Assembly: GCF_000294655.1 (NCBI RefSeq)
Contig: NZ_CAHP01000021.1
Location: 62,001 to 126,000, forward strand
DNA: 64,000 nt
Direction of reading: 5' to 3'
Origin: Magnetospirillum molischianum DSM 120
Lineage (GTDB): Bacteria > Pseudomonadota > Alphaproteobacteria > Rhodospirillales > Magnetospirillaceae
The notes under the pieces were generated by a model. The model saw nothing but the letters and a program-made list of their open reading frames with translations. It was not told the origin of the DNA and ran no database searches. Within the stretch, counting starts at the first letter, position 1; every line of letters starts with the position of its first letter. Made by a program: the position numbers and the translations under genes. Positions 39,401 to 47,734 of this stretch are shown piece by piece.

Positions 39401-41872
39401 TCACTGCCCGAAAATTCCCTTCAGCAGATCGTCGATCGTATTGCCCAGACTACCACCGGAATCCTGGGGACTGGACCCGGTAGAATCGCCGGGGGATTCA
39501 GCCGGAACCGTTGATTCCATCGCGGGCATCGTCAGCGGATGAGGCGGCAGTCCCTGGTGCGCAGCGACCATGACCTTCTTCCACAACTGGGCTGGCAGGC
39601 CACCGCCAGTCACCTTTTTCATCTCGTTGCGGTAATCGTCATTGCCGAGCCAAACGCCGGTGACGTAATCGGCGGTAAAGCCCATGAACCAGGCGTCACG
39701 GTAATCCTGAGTGGTCCCGGTCTTTCCCGCCACGGGGCGATCAAGTCGGGCCGCACGACCCGAACCGTTTTGGACCACGGCGGTCATCATGTCCAACATC
39801 CGATCCAAGGCGACGGGCGAAATCACCTGCCCGAATCCTCCGCCTTGGCGCTTGAACAGGACCTGGCCGGATGGATCGGTGATCTGGGCGACGCCATAGG
39901 CGGTAACGCCCTGACCGCCATTGGCGAAGGCGGCAAAAGCATTGGTCATTTCCAGCAGAGTGACCTCGCTAGTCCCCAAGGCCAGGGTGGCGTCCTTGCG
40001 CAGATCGGATGAAATCCCCAGGCGGCGAGCAGTCGCGATCACTCGTTTGGGACCGACCGCCTCGACCAACCGCACCGCCACGGTATTGACCGATTCGGCC
40101 AGCGCCTGACGCAAGGTGATCATCCCGAGATAACGGCCGGTATAGTTTCCCGGACTCCAATTGCCCAACGTGATCGGTGCATCCTCGATGGTGTCGTCCG
40201 GGGTGTAGCCCCGTTCCATCGCGGTGAGATAGACAAACGGCTTGAACGATGACCCAGGCTGGCGCAGCCCCTGAGCCGCCCGGTTAAACTGGCTTTCGTC
40301 GTAGTCACGGCCGCCAACCATGGCCCGCACCGCGCCGTCGGGGGTCATCACCACCACCGCGCCCTGGCTGACATTGGCCTTGGCCCCCGGCCCGGTCAGC
40401 AGCGCCTTTAACTCGGCCTCGACCTTACGTTGCAGCCCAAGATCGATTGTGGTCTGGATCACGATGTCGCGACCGGCGACTTCGCGATACTGGTCGAGAT
40501 GGCTCATCATCCAGTCGGCGAAATAGCGCCCGGCAGCCGGAGCGCGGTGAACCAGCTGCGCCGCGCCGGTGATTTCGGCGGCATCAGCGGTTTTCTGGTC
40601 GATATACCCGGCCTCGACCATGTTCTGCACAACATTGGAAGTACGACGCCGCGATGCCTCGGGATCGTTGATCGGACTGTAACGCGACGGAGCCTTCAGC
40701 AGACCGGCAATCACAGCCGACTGATACAGCCCGATCTTACGGGCGGAAACGTCGAAATAGCGCCGCGCCGCAGCATCAACACCGAACGTGCCGGAACCAA
40801 GATAGACCCGGTTGAGATAGAGCGCGAGAATCTGCTCCTTGCTGAAACGCCGCTCCAGCCACAGCGCCATCAGCACTTCCTGCATCTTGCGCTTCATCGT
40901 CCGGTCGGGCGTCAGAAATAGGTTCTTGGCAAGCTGCTGTGTAACGGTCGAGCCGCCCTGAACCACATGTCCGGCGCGGATATTGGTATAAAACGCACGG
41001 GCCAGACCGAACAGATCGATTCCGAAATGGCTGAAGAAGCGCCGATCCTCGGTCGCCAGCACCGCCTGAACCAGATAGGGCGAGATTTCCGGCAGGGTCA
41101 GCGCCTCGCCGTACAAATCGCCGAATGCGGCAAATACCTCGCCCTCGACCGACTGAAACACCACGCTCGGCCGTCTGGTCGTCGCGGTCATCTTGTCGAT
41201 ATCGGGCAAATCGATGGCGTAATAGGCCACGACACCGCCGATGGCGACCCCGACCCAGATCGCCAGGGTCAACCCCCAGATCAGCAGCCGCTTCGCCCAG
41301 CCACCGCCACCGCCGCCCGAACGGCGTCGGGGTTCCTTAGGTAGTCGAGGCGGAGCGGGAGGAAGCGGCTCGGGCCGCAACCGTCCTTCCTGAGGTTTCG
41401 CCGCCGATCGCCGCGAGAGACGCGGTTCACGGACGGCTTCCGGCTCGGGCCGCGAGAGGCGCGGTTCACGGACGGCCTCCGGCTCGGGCCGCGAGAGACG
41501 CGGTTCACGGACGGCTTCCGGCTCGGGCCGCGAGAGGCGCGGCTCGCGGTCGGCCTCCGACTTGGGCCGCGAGAGGCGCGGCTCGCGGTCGGCCTCCGAC
41601 TTGGGCCGCGAGAGACGCGGTTCACGGACGGCTTCCGGCTCGGGCCGCACAGGGGCCGATGGCGGAATCGGCTGACGAGGCTGCTGCTGCGCCTCGCGAT
41701 AAAAGCGCGGCTCCCGTTGAGGATCGCGCGCCAAAGCAGGATAGGGCTTCGGCGGCGCGTCGGCTTCGCTCGACATCAGGCGGTCGGATGGATCGACCGA
41801 CAGCGGCGCTGGCGGCGTCACGGCGCGAGAGCTGGTCTCGGACACGACTCGGGGAGAAGAGGGAGCGGCCAT
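39401..41872 (-). CDS. mrcA: Penicillin-binding protein 1A (bifunctional transglycosylase/transpeptidase)
   Basis: The protein is 823 residues from the ATG, or 832 from a GTG at 41899. The order is a long disordered cytoplasmic region with a 13-residue repeat, one membrane helix (LLIWGLTLAIWVGVAIGGVV), the GT51 glycosyltransferase (ATEDRRFFSHFGID, GGSTVTQQLAKNLF), and the transpeptidase with SxxK in PGSSFKPF, SxN in ESVNTV and KTGTT. It polymerises and crosslinks peptidoglycan. The unusually long cytoplasmic extension is the odd feature. Confidence 0.95.
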   Translation of the reverse strand: MAAPSSPRVVSETSSRAVTPPAPLSVDPSDRLMSSEADAPPKPYPALARDPQREPRFYREAQQQPRQPIPPSAPVRPEPEAVREPRLSRPKSEADREPRLSRPKSEADREPRLSRPEPEAVREPRLSRPEPEAVREPRLSRPEPEAVREPRLSRRSAAKPQEGRLRPEPLPPAPPRLPKEPRRRSGGGGGGWAKRLLIWGLTLAIWVGVAIGGVVAYYAIDLPDIDKMTATTRRPSVVFQSVEGEVFAAFGDLYGEALTLPEISPYLVQAVLATEDRRFFSHFGIDLFGLARAFYTNIRAGHVVQGGSTVTQQLAKNLFLTPDRTMKRKMQEVLMALWLERRFSKEQILALYLNRVYLGSGTFGVDAAARRYFDVSARKIGLYQSAVIAGLLKAPSRYSPINDPEASRRRTSNVVQNMVEAGYIDQKTADAAEITGAAQLVHRAPAAGRYFADWMMSHLDQYREVAGRDIVIQTTIDLGLQRKVEAELKALLTGPGAKANVSQGAVVVMTPDGAVRAMVGGRDYDESQFNRAAQGLRQPGSSFKPFVYLTAMERGYTPDDTIEDAPITLGNWSPGNYTGRYLGMITLRQALAESVNTVAVRLVEAVGPKRVIATARRLGISSDLRKDATLALGTSEVTLLEMTNAFAAFANGGQGVTAYGVAQITDPSGQVLFKRQGGGFGQVISPVALDRMLDMMTAVVQNGSGRAARLDRPVAGKTGTTQDYRDAWFMGFTADYVTGVWLGNDDYRNEMKKVTGGGLPAQLWKKVMVAAHQGLPPHPLTMPAMESTVPAESPGDSTGSSPQDSGGSLGNTIDDLLKGIFGQ
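41411..41647 (-). repeat. In-frame 39-bp minisatellite in PBP1A
   Basis: Six tandem units of 13 codons encode P-[EPEAV or KSEAD]-REPRLSR. Two variants alternate as a block: EPEAV, KSEAD twice, then EPEAV three times. Lengths are exact multiples of three, so unit gain or loss would not break the frame. Confidence 0.9.
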
Positions 41873-41938
41873 GGCTGTTCTAGAACATGTCCCGGACACG
41901 GAGGAAAGGGAGCGATCGGTCTTGGCGTCCGCCGGGCG

Positions 41939-42766
41939 TCAGGCTCGGCCAGCCAACAGCGTGGCGACACCGTTGGCGATAAGGTCGTGGCAATGCACCG
42001 TCAACTCCTTGCGCGACGGAAACGACGCCAGGGAAGTCGCCGGATGGAACGTCACCTCGACAGTAACCCGGCCCAGCCCCAGCGCGCCCAGCAGGTGACC
42101 GACCAGCGTCATATCGCCGTACCAGGCGAGAAACGGACGCATCGCCCGCGTGATCGGCAATCCGTCGAGCCGGGTATAGGCAAGCGACACCGGCTGGACC
42201 GGCAAAGGCCGGATGGTACCGTCTGCCCCGGAAAAACCTGTTTCGGCAACCGACAGCAACGCGCTTTTGAACGGCAGAACCTGATTGCCGTCGTTGCTGG
42301 TGCCCTCGGCGAACAGAATCAGAGAATCGCCGCTTTCAAGCCGATGACGAACGCTATCACGCTCGCGCGCCGTCGCCGACGGGCGGCGATCGACGAACAC
42401 GGTACGAGCCAGACGGGCCAGCAATCCAAAGCCGGGCCATCCCGCCACCTCGGCCTTGGCGATGAAGCAGGCGGGGATCAGACTGCCCAGAACGATGATA
42501 TCGAGATAGCTGGCATGATTGGAGACAAACAGGGCCGGCCCGGCTCCCACATCGGGAGTACCGCGCGCCACCACCGTAAAGCCAATCAGGCGCATTACGC
42601 CCTGCCAGTAGAACAGGACAACCCGACCGGCCACCCGATGCGATACCAGACGCATCATCAGATAGGGGGGGACCAGCAGCAGTGTCCACACACTGAAGGC
42701 CGCGAAACGCGCCAGGGCAAGGACTGGCGAGACCATCACGGTCTCAGACTTCAGAGGTGGCGTCAC
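41939..42766 (-). CDS. 1-acyl-glycerol-3-phosphate / lyso-ornithine lipid acyltransferase (PlsC/OlsA family)
   Basis: The 275-residue acyltransferase has the catalytic HX4D motif in VSNHASYLD and the substrate motif LILFAEGTSNDG, plus an N-terminal membrane helix. Its start overlaps the OlsB-like gene by 23 bases. The pairing with OlsB favours OlsA (second acylation of ornithine lipid), but a general PlsC role cannot be excluded. Confidence 0.88.
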   Translation of the reverse strand: MTPPLKSETVMVSPVLALARFAAFSVWTLLLVPPYLMMRLVSHRVAGRVVLFYWQGVMRLIGFTVVARGTPDVGAGPALFVSNHASYLDIIVLGSLIPACFIAKAEVAGWPGFGLLARLARTVFVDRRPSATARERDSVRHRLESGDSLILFAEGTSNDGNQVLPFKSALLSVAETGFSGADGTIRPLPVQPVSLAYTRLDGLPITRAMRPFLAWYGDMTLVGHLLGALGLGRVTVEVTFHPATSLASFPSRKELTVHCHDLIANGVATLLAGRA

Positions 42767-43553
42767 GCACGTTGCGTCCGTAGTGGCTGCGATACTTGTC
42801 GGTGATCAGGTCGGTCTTGACCAGGACACAGATGTCGGTGGTGTTGAATTGGTGATCGATCACCGCGCCATCGCCGACAAAGCCGCCCAGGCGCAGATAC
42901 CCCTTGATCAACGGTGGCAACTCGGCCAGGGCGCGGCGGGGGTTCAGGCTTTCCTTTGCCATCAGATCCATATCGACATAGAGGTGAGGCAAGGCACGGG
43001 GGCGCAGGCGTTCGGGCGCCAGATGGTAGTGATAGAGATAACCGAGATGCCCGGCCAAACGTCCGGGATCGGTTCCCGGCAGGCTGGCGCAGCCGAACAT
43101 CAGTTCGATATTGTGTTCGAAGACATAGGCGGCGATGCCGTCCCACAGCTTCTTCATTGTCGCGCCGTTGCGATAGCCGGCATCGACACAGGACCGTCCC
43201 AGTTCCATGAACCGGCAACCGTCAGCCAAAATCGATGAAATGTCGTATTCACCGGCGGTATAGAACCGACCGAACGCCTCTCCCGCCGCACGGGGCATCA
43301 GGCGATAGGTTCCAACCACTCCCGCCGCACCCGTGCCGCGGGCACGGTCGATCACCAGCAAATGGTCGCAAACGGCATCAAAATCGTCGATGTCACGACG
43401 ACGGTCGCGGGTCGTATCGGTGGGATGGGCTCCCATCTCTTCGTAGAAGACGCGATAGCGCAGAGCCTGGGCGGCGGCTATTTCATCCGGGCCTTCGGCA
43501 AGCCTGACGTCGAGGCGGTCGGTAGGTTCATCTGCCGAAAGAGCGGATGGCAT
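42744..43553 (-). CDS. olsB: GNAT family N-acyltransferase, OlsB-like (ornithine lipid synthesis)
   Basis: The 269-residue protein fits the OlsB/hemolysin-like acyltransferase family: ALRYRVFYEEMGA near residue 30, FMELGRSCVDAGYRNGATMKKLWDGI, and HLYVDMDLM in the C-terminal half. OlsB transfers a 3-hydroxyacyl chain from ACP to ornithine. It overlaps the acyltransferase gene downstream, making a two-gene ornithine-lipid unit. Confidence 0.85.
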   Translation of the reverse strand: MPSALSADEPTDRLDVRLAEGPDEIAAAQALRYRVFYEEMGAHPTDTTRDRRRDIDDFDAVCDHLLVIDRARGTGAAGVVGTYRLMPRAAGEAFGRFYTAGEYDISSILADGCRFMELGRSCVDAGYRNGATMKKLWDGIAAYVFEHNIELMFGCASLPGTDPGRLAGHLGYLYHYHLAPERLRPRALPHLYVDMDLMAKESLNPRRALAELPPLIKGYLRLGGFVGDGAVIDHQFNTTDICVLVKTDLITDKYRSHYGRNVRDATSEV

Positions 43554-43596
43554 GATTCCTCTGAGTCCGTCGGGACGCGCGGATGGGCCGCGCCGT

Positions 43597-44028
43597 CTAT
43601 TTTTCTGCCCGTTCGTCGTCGGAAGTCAACGGAACTCCGTACAGTTCCAGTCGGTGACCCACCAGTCGAAAGCCATAACGGCGAGCGATCTCGCGCTGAA
43701 GCGTTTCGATTTCGCTACTGGTGAACTCAATGACCGCGCCCGATTGCATATCGATCAGGTGGTCGTGATGATCCCCGGCCGCTTCTTCATAGCGAGCCCG
43801 GCCATCGCCAAAGTCGTGGCGCTCAAGGATCGCCGCCTCTTCGAAGAGGCGCACGGTCCGATAAACCGTCGCGATACTGATGTTCGGATCGATGTGGGTC
43901 GAGCGACGGTAGACTTCCTCGACATCGGGATGGTCAGCCGAATCCGACAGCACACGGGCAATCACCCGCCGCTGCTCGGTCATCTTCATTCCCTTGTCGA
44001 TACAGCGCTGTTCGATGCGCGAGACCAT
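43597..44028 (-). CDS. fur: Fur family transcriptional regulator
   Basis: The 143-residue protein has the winged helix (ISIATVYRTVRLFEEAAIL) and the dimerisation domain with the HHDH metal site. The CxxC zinc site of E. coli Fur is missing (DMQSGAVIEF in its place), as in many alphaproteobacterial Fur/Mur proteins, so it may respond to Fe or Mn. It lies between the olsB-like gene and mucR. Confidence 0.92.
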   Translation of the reverse strand: MVSRIEQRCIDKGMKMTEQRRVIARVLSDSADHPDVEEVYRRSTHIDPNISIATVYRTVRLFEEAAILERHDFGDGRARYEEAAGDHHDHLIDMQSGAVIEFTSSEIETLQREIARRYGFRLVGHRLELYGVPLTSDDERAEK

Positions 44029-44123
44029 GGCGTATCCGTTGACCGGCGACGGGGGCGCCTGTTACCCACAAGCGGGCGCCGCCGCACCTTGATCGCCGGC
44101 GCCCGAATACCACTTGCGTTCGC

Positions 44124-44543
44124 TCAGACCGCCCGCTTGCGCGTCCGCGGCTTGGTCCCGAGGCCGATCTTCTTGGCCAGGCTGGACCGATGCTGAGCAT
44201 AATTCGGAGCCACCATCGGGTAATCGGCAGGCAGGCCCCAACGCTCGCGATATTCCTCAGGGGTCATGTTGTAAGCGGTCTTGAGGTGCCGTTTCAACAT
44301 TTTCAGTTTCTTGCCGTCTTCGAGGCAGATGATGTAGTCGGGAGTCACCGACTTACGCACCGGAACCGCGGGCTGGGGCCGCTCGGGAACTGCCGGAGTC
44401 GTCCCAACCGACGACAGGGTACGATAGACCTCCTGGATCAGGTGGGGCAGCTCTCCGATCGCCACACTGTTATTGCCGACATGCGCCGACACGATCTCGG
44501 TGGTGAGCGCAAGAAGTTCATTGTTACTCGAACGCTCCGACAT
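44124..44543 (-). CDS. mucR: MucR/Ros family transcriptional regulator with degenerate zinc finger
   Basis: The 139-residue protein matches MucR throughout, but the zinc-finger ligands are eroded: CLEDGKKLKMLKRHLKTAYN has D for the second Cys and lacks the final His at its usual place. Such variants are known among MucR proteins and can still bind DNA. The second paralogue 2.6 kb away keeps all ligands. It is upstream of fur. Confidence 0.93.
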   Translation of the reverse strand: MSERSSNNELLALTTEIVSAHVGNNSVAIGELPHLIQEVYRTLSSVGTTPAVPERPQPAVPVRKSVTPDYIICLEDGKKLKMLKRHLKTAYNMTPEEYRERWGLPADYPMVAPNYAQHRSSLAKKIGLGTKPRTRKRAV

Positions 44544-44615
44544 TTAGAGCACCCCTCCCATTTCCTAACGATTGGCTCTATATAATTCCTTAAATCGGGG
44601 GAAGCAATAACCAAT

Positions 44616-44891
44616 ATGACAAAGCAAGACGACTGGAATCACATGACTGAAAACCCGAACTACTGCCTTGACATCACAGCGGAGGTCTGCCCGATGACCT
44701 TCGTTAAGGCCAAGTTGCTGATCGAACGGATGGCTCCCGGCGAAACAGCCGAAATATGGCTAAAAGGCTGGGAACCTATCGAAAATGTGCCGAGATCGAT
44801 CCGGGAACTGGGGCACGAAATTCTGAATATGACTCGGATCGCTGACAATGACCCGCTTGGGCTACATCGCCTTTTGATATGCAAGAAATAG
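44616..44891 (+). CDS. TusA-family sulfurtransferase-like protein
   Basis: The product is 91 residues, or 82 from the second ATG at 44643. The TusA fold is clear from YCLDITAEVCPMTFVKAKL, with the catalytic Cys in CPMT where TusA has CPxP. That variant is common in alphaproteobacterial homologues. It may relay sulfur in thiomodification or metabolism; the partner is unknown. Convergent with rimI, with one base between them. Confidence 0.82.
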   Translation: MTKQDDWNHMTENPNYCLDITAEVCPMTFVKAKLLIERMAPGETAEIWLKGWEPIENVPRSIRELGHEILNMTRIADNDPLGLHRLLICKK

Positions 44892-44892
44892 T

Positions 44893-45402
44893 TTAGGTAG
44901 TCTTGCCGGGATACTCAGAGGACAGCTCTCTAAATTGAGATTGATCCAGTGTCCGACGCATGGTCAATGCATCAACACCTCCGTAATATCCCTTACGTCG
45001 TCCGACCTGAGCAAATCCGTGGCGGCGATAGAGCGCCTGACCGGCCAGATTGTCGTCGGCAACCTCCAGAAACATCGTCGCCGCCCCTTGCGCCGCCGAG
45101 TCCGCCATCGCCGCCTCAAGCAGCCGCCCCCCAACCCCCTGACACCGCCAGGGCGGCAACACGGCCAGGGTCAGAATCTCGGCTTCGTCAAACGTGCGCC
45201 GCCACATCACCAACCCGGCCGGTCCCGGCGGGGTCGTGCTGGGCTGCAACTGGCCTCCATCGACGGCAATCAGAGCGCTGGAGCCGGGCATCACCAGCAC
45301 CTCGGCCATCGAGCGGGCACTCCACGATTCGACAAAACAGATCGCATGCATACCGGCCAGCAATTCGGCATGAAGCATCGCCGCCGGCACCAGTTCGATC
45401 AT
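44893..45402 (-). CDS. rimI: Ribosomal protein S18-alanine N-acetyltransferase (RimI)
   Basis: The 169-residue GNAT enzyme has the acetyl-CoA loop CQGVGGRLL and the RimI-like ending (NLAGQALYRRHGFAQVGRRKGYY). The ATG at 45402 overlaps the tsaB stop (ATGA). The frame's upstream 95 residues are antisense-like and rejected. The tsaB-rimI order is widely conserved. Confidence 0.93.
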   Translation of the reverse strand: MIELVPAAMLHAELLAGMHAICFVESWSARSMAEVLVMPGSSALIAVDGGQLQPSTTPPGPAGLVMWRRTFDEAEILTLAVLPPWRCQGVGGRLLEAAMADSAAQGAATMFLEVADDNLAGQALYRRHGFAQVGRRKGYYGGVDALTMRRTLDQSQFRELSSEYPGKTT

Positions 45403-46061
45403 GACTTCGATCCGGGAAGGGTAACGTCCGGGGCACGGAGATACAAAGGTTCGGGCGGCCAGGCTCGCCCCTCGCGCCAGAGTTCCGCCCCCAACCGGGC
45501 GACGAAAACGGCATCCGGCCATCCGGGCGACGAGGCCGCCACCGCATCGGGCAACACCGCCAGCAGCCGCGCCCCAGCATCGCCAGCGACCAGAACCGGG
45601 CCGGTCAGCCGAGCCGAAACCTCGTCTGGGGCCAACGCCTCGACCGCGCCTAACGGGGTCAGGTCGGAGCGAAAAAACTGAATCCAAGGATGGTCCCGCT
45701 TCGAATCGAGCGCAACCACTACGGTACGACCGACTCGTTCCGCTTCGGGAATGGCCGCTGCGACCGCCAGCGGCGTCGGCACTCCGGCCAGGGGGAGGCC
45801 AGAAGCCAGGGCGAAGCCACGCGCGGCAGCCAGACCGATACGCAGGCCGGTAAACGCTCCCGGCCCGACCGTCACGGCCAACAGATCGAGTTCGGCGATG
45901 GTTAGACCGGCTTCATCCAGCACGGCCTTCACCATCGGCATCAGGGCTTCGCTTTGGCCGCGAGCCATCACGGTCAGGCGATGGGCGGCCACCCGCCCAT
46001 CGCGCAGCAGCAGCGCCGCCGAACAGGCAGAGGTCGAGGTGTCGATGGCAAGAACATTCAT
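45399..46061 (-). CDS. tsaB: tRNA threonylcarbamoyladenosine biosynthesis protein TsaB
   Basis: The 220-residue member of the ASKHA fold starts MNVLAIDTSTSACSAALL and has VGPGAFTGLRIGLAAARGFA. TsaB binds TsaD and TsaE in making t6A37 of ANN-decoding tRNAs. The ATG at 46061 is preferred since it starts the conserved strand. Confidence 0.95.
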   Translation of the reverse strand: MNVLAIDTSTSACSAALLLRDGRVAAHRLTVMARGQSEALMPMVKAVLDEAGLTIAELDLLAVTVGPGAFTGLRIGLAAARGFALASGLPLAGVPTPLAVAAAIPEAERVGRTVVVALDSKRDHPWIQFFRSDLTPLGAVEALAPDEVSARLTGPVLVAGDAGARLLAVLPDAVAASSPGWPDAVFVARLGAELWREGRAWPPEPLYLRAPDVTLPGSKS

Positions 46062-46104
46062 CAGGCGGCTATACTGCGCCCGGCCAATCAAGGAAAGACC
46101 TAAG

Positions 46105-46674
46105 ATGTCGCCTCTGGTACCCATTTCCCCATCCGCCTTCAATATCGAGTTGGCCCTGGCCTATGCCACCGCCAATAATTTCACCGGCAACCCGGTCTAT
46201 CGCACCGATGCCGATTGCTGGCTTCATGCCGACGCCGCCCCATTGCTGACCCAGGCGGCAGCGCTGGCCCATCCGCTGGGATTACGACTGCGCATCCGCG
46301 ATGCATTCCGCCCGGCCGAAGCGCAATGGGCGTTGTGGAGCATCTGCCCCGATCCTGAATTTCTGGCTGATCCACATCAGGGATCGACCCATTCAATGGG
46401 CGTCGCGGTCGATGTCGATCTGATCGATATCGTCAGCGGTCTGCCTCTCGACATGGGAACCGGGTTCGACGCTTTCACCCCGCTCTCTCATCACGGTCGC
46501 CTCGACATCCCGCCCGAGGCGCAACGTCACCGCGCGCTCCTGCTTGGAGTCATGACCGCCGCCGGTTGGGGCCATTATCACTCTGAATGGTGGCACTATC
46601 AGATAGACGACGCCCGTTCTTTCTATCCGTTACTCTCCGATACCGTTCTCGGGGATCGATCGATGATGCCGTAA
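46105..46674 (+). CDS. D-alanyl-D-alanine dipeptidase (VanX/DdpX-type, M15D)
   Basis: The 189-residue zinc peptidase has the metal motif STHSMGVAVDVDL (SxHxxGxAxD) and the downstream EWWHYQ, which supplies the general base and third ligand. There is no obvious signal peptide, so it is probably cytoplasmic and recycles D-Ala-D-Ala. It is divergent from tsaB, and no vancomycin-resistance genes are nearby. Confidence 0.88.
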   Translation: MSPLVPISPSAFNIELALAYATANNFTGNPVYRTDADCWLHADAAPLLTQAAALAHPLGLRLRIRDAFRPAEAQWALWSICPDPEFLADPHQGSTHSMGVAVDVDLIDIVSGLPLDMGTGFDAFTPLSHHGRLDIPPEAQRHRALLLGVMTAAGWGHYHSEWWHYQIDDARSFYPLLSDTVLGDRSMMP

Positions 46675-46727
46675 TCTCCCCGATTAGGAGATCCGTGAGA
46701 CTCTTCGCAAAAAAATGAAAAAAGTGC

Positions 46728-46755
46728 TTGCGCCCATCGAATCTTTTCGTAATAT
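46728..46755 (+). promoter_or_regulatory. Promoter of tRNA-Gly
   Basis: TTGCGC (46728-46733), a 16-base spacer and TAATAT (46750-46755) lie 48-75 bases before the mature tRNA 5' end. GC-rich sequence follows the -10, as in stable RNA discriminators. Confidence 0.7.
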
Positions 46756-46802
46756 GCGGACCTCCGGACGCCGGGACTTTCCGGCACCGGGCGCAAGACA
46801 GA

Positions 46803-46877
46803 GCGGGCGTAGCTCAGGGGTAGAGCACAACCTTGCCAAGGTTGGGGTCGAGGGTTCGAATCCCTTCGCCCGCTCCA
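46803..46877 (+). tRNA. tRNA-Gly (anticodon GCC)
   Basis: The acceptor GCGGGCG (46803-46809) pairs with CGCCCGC (46867-46873). The anticodon loop TTGCCAA has GCC at 46835-46837. The T arm contains GGTTCGAATCC, and the CCA end is encoded (46875-46877). A promoter lies upstream and a terminator downstream, so it is a single-gene unit. Confidence 0.97.
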
Positions 46878-46907
46878 AGTCTCTCACGAAAGTGAGAGCA
46901 TCATCAA

Positions 46908-46937
46908 AAGGCTGGACCTTGTGGGTCCGGCCTTTTT
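46908..46937 (+). terminator. Terminator of the tRNA-Gly transcript
   Basis: AAGGCTGGACC (46908-46918) pairs with GGTCCGGCCTT (46924-46934) through eleven pairs including one T-G wobble, with five T residues at 46933-46937. A second small hairpin, CTCTCAC-GAAA-GTGAGAG, lies between the tRNA and this stem. Confidence 0.88.
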
Positions 46938-47021
46938 GCTGTCTTCCCGCTCGTGTGCTTGGCTCTGACGCCGGAGAACGCACCAAGGTGTCGGTAAGCC
47001 TTGTAATTAACTACAGAAATA

Positions 47022-47037
47022 AGTCATGTACATGACT
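47022..47037. promoter_or_regulatory. 16-bp perfect palindrome upstream of the second mucR
   Basis: AGTCATGTACATGACT is fully self-complementary and lies 148 bp before the mucR paralogue, in the 247-bp gene-free interval after the tRNA terminator. It is a candidate operator; the binding protein is unknown. Confidence 0.5.
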
Positions 47038-47184
47038 GTACTGATGCGGCGATTCCTGACGCGCGGAACATTTGAGTCTTCAGGAGCAGAGGCCCGGACT
47101 TGGCGTCGATGCCTTTCCCGCCAGCCCAGCCGCGAAATTCACGGTACGCAATGCGCCGTGACCGCCTGATTGGAGTCTGTCTGT

Positions 47185-47682
47185 ATGATCCGCCTGACAT
47201 CGAAAATTGTGGCCGCCTTCCTTCGGAACAACGTCGTCGCGACGGCCGATCTTCCCGAACTGATCCGCAGCACTCACGCAACGCTGACCAATATCGACAG
47301 CCCCGCCGTCGAAGCGCAGGAACGGCAGCAGCCCGCCGTGCCGGTTCGTAAATCGGTGACACCGGATGCGGTGTACTGTCTGGAGTGCGGCAAGCCTCAG
47401 AAGATGCTGAAACGACACCTTCAGACCGCTCACAATCTGTCGGTGGACGCATACCGCGCCAAATGGTCGCTGCCGACCGATTATCCGATGGTTGCCTCGA
47501 CCTATGCCGCTCGCCGCTCGGAACTGGCCAAGTCGATCGGCCTCGGCACCAAACCGAGACAGGACCGCGCCCAATCAGCCGCCGAACAGGCCGAAACGGT
47601 AGAACCAGTGGAAGCGGCAACGCCCGAATCCCAGCCGCAGCACCGCTACCCCGCCTCGCGCTGGTCGAAGCCGGTCGGCTAA
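47185..47682 (+). CDS. MucR/Ros family transcriptional regulator with intact zinc finger
   Basis: The 165-residue protein has the full finger CLECGKPQKMLKRHLQTAH (C2H2) and the conserved WSLPTDYPMV region, then a Gln/Pro-rich tail of about 40 residues absent from the other copy. ATTGGAGTC precedes the ATG at 47185. It shares much of its sequence with the copy at 44124-44543 but is on the other strand. Confidence 0.92.
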   Translation: MIRLTSKIVAAFLRNNVVATADLPELIRSTHATLTNIDSPAVEAQERQQPAVPVRKSVTPDAVYCLECGKPQKMLKRHLQTAHNLSVDAYRAKWSLPTDYPMVASTYAARRSELAKSIGLGTKPRQDRAQSAAEQAETVEPVEAATPESQPQHRYPASRWSKPVG

Positions 47683-47734
47683 GGGAATAGGGACGTCGTA
47701 GCCGACGCCAACCGAATAAGGAAGGATGGGGCCT

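Noticed and set aside
41411-41647. CRISPR-like array
   Set aside because: The repeats are directly contiguous 39-mers in frame within PBP1A with no unique spacers.
46803-46877. tRNA-Gly as attachment site of the element
   Set aside because: The integrase is 2.4 kb away with core-type genes (mucR, DUF2786, ybaK) between, and no copy of the tRNA 3' end was seen near the integrase.
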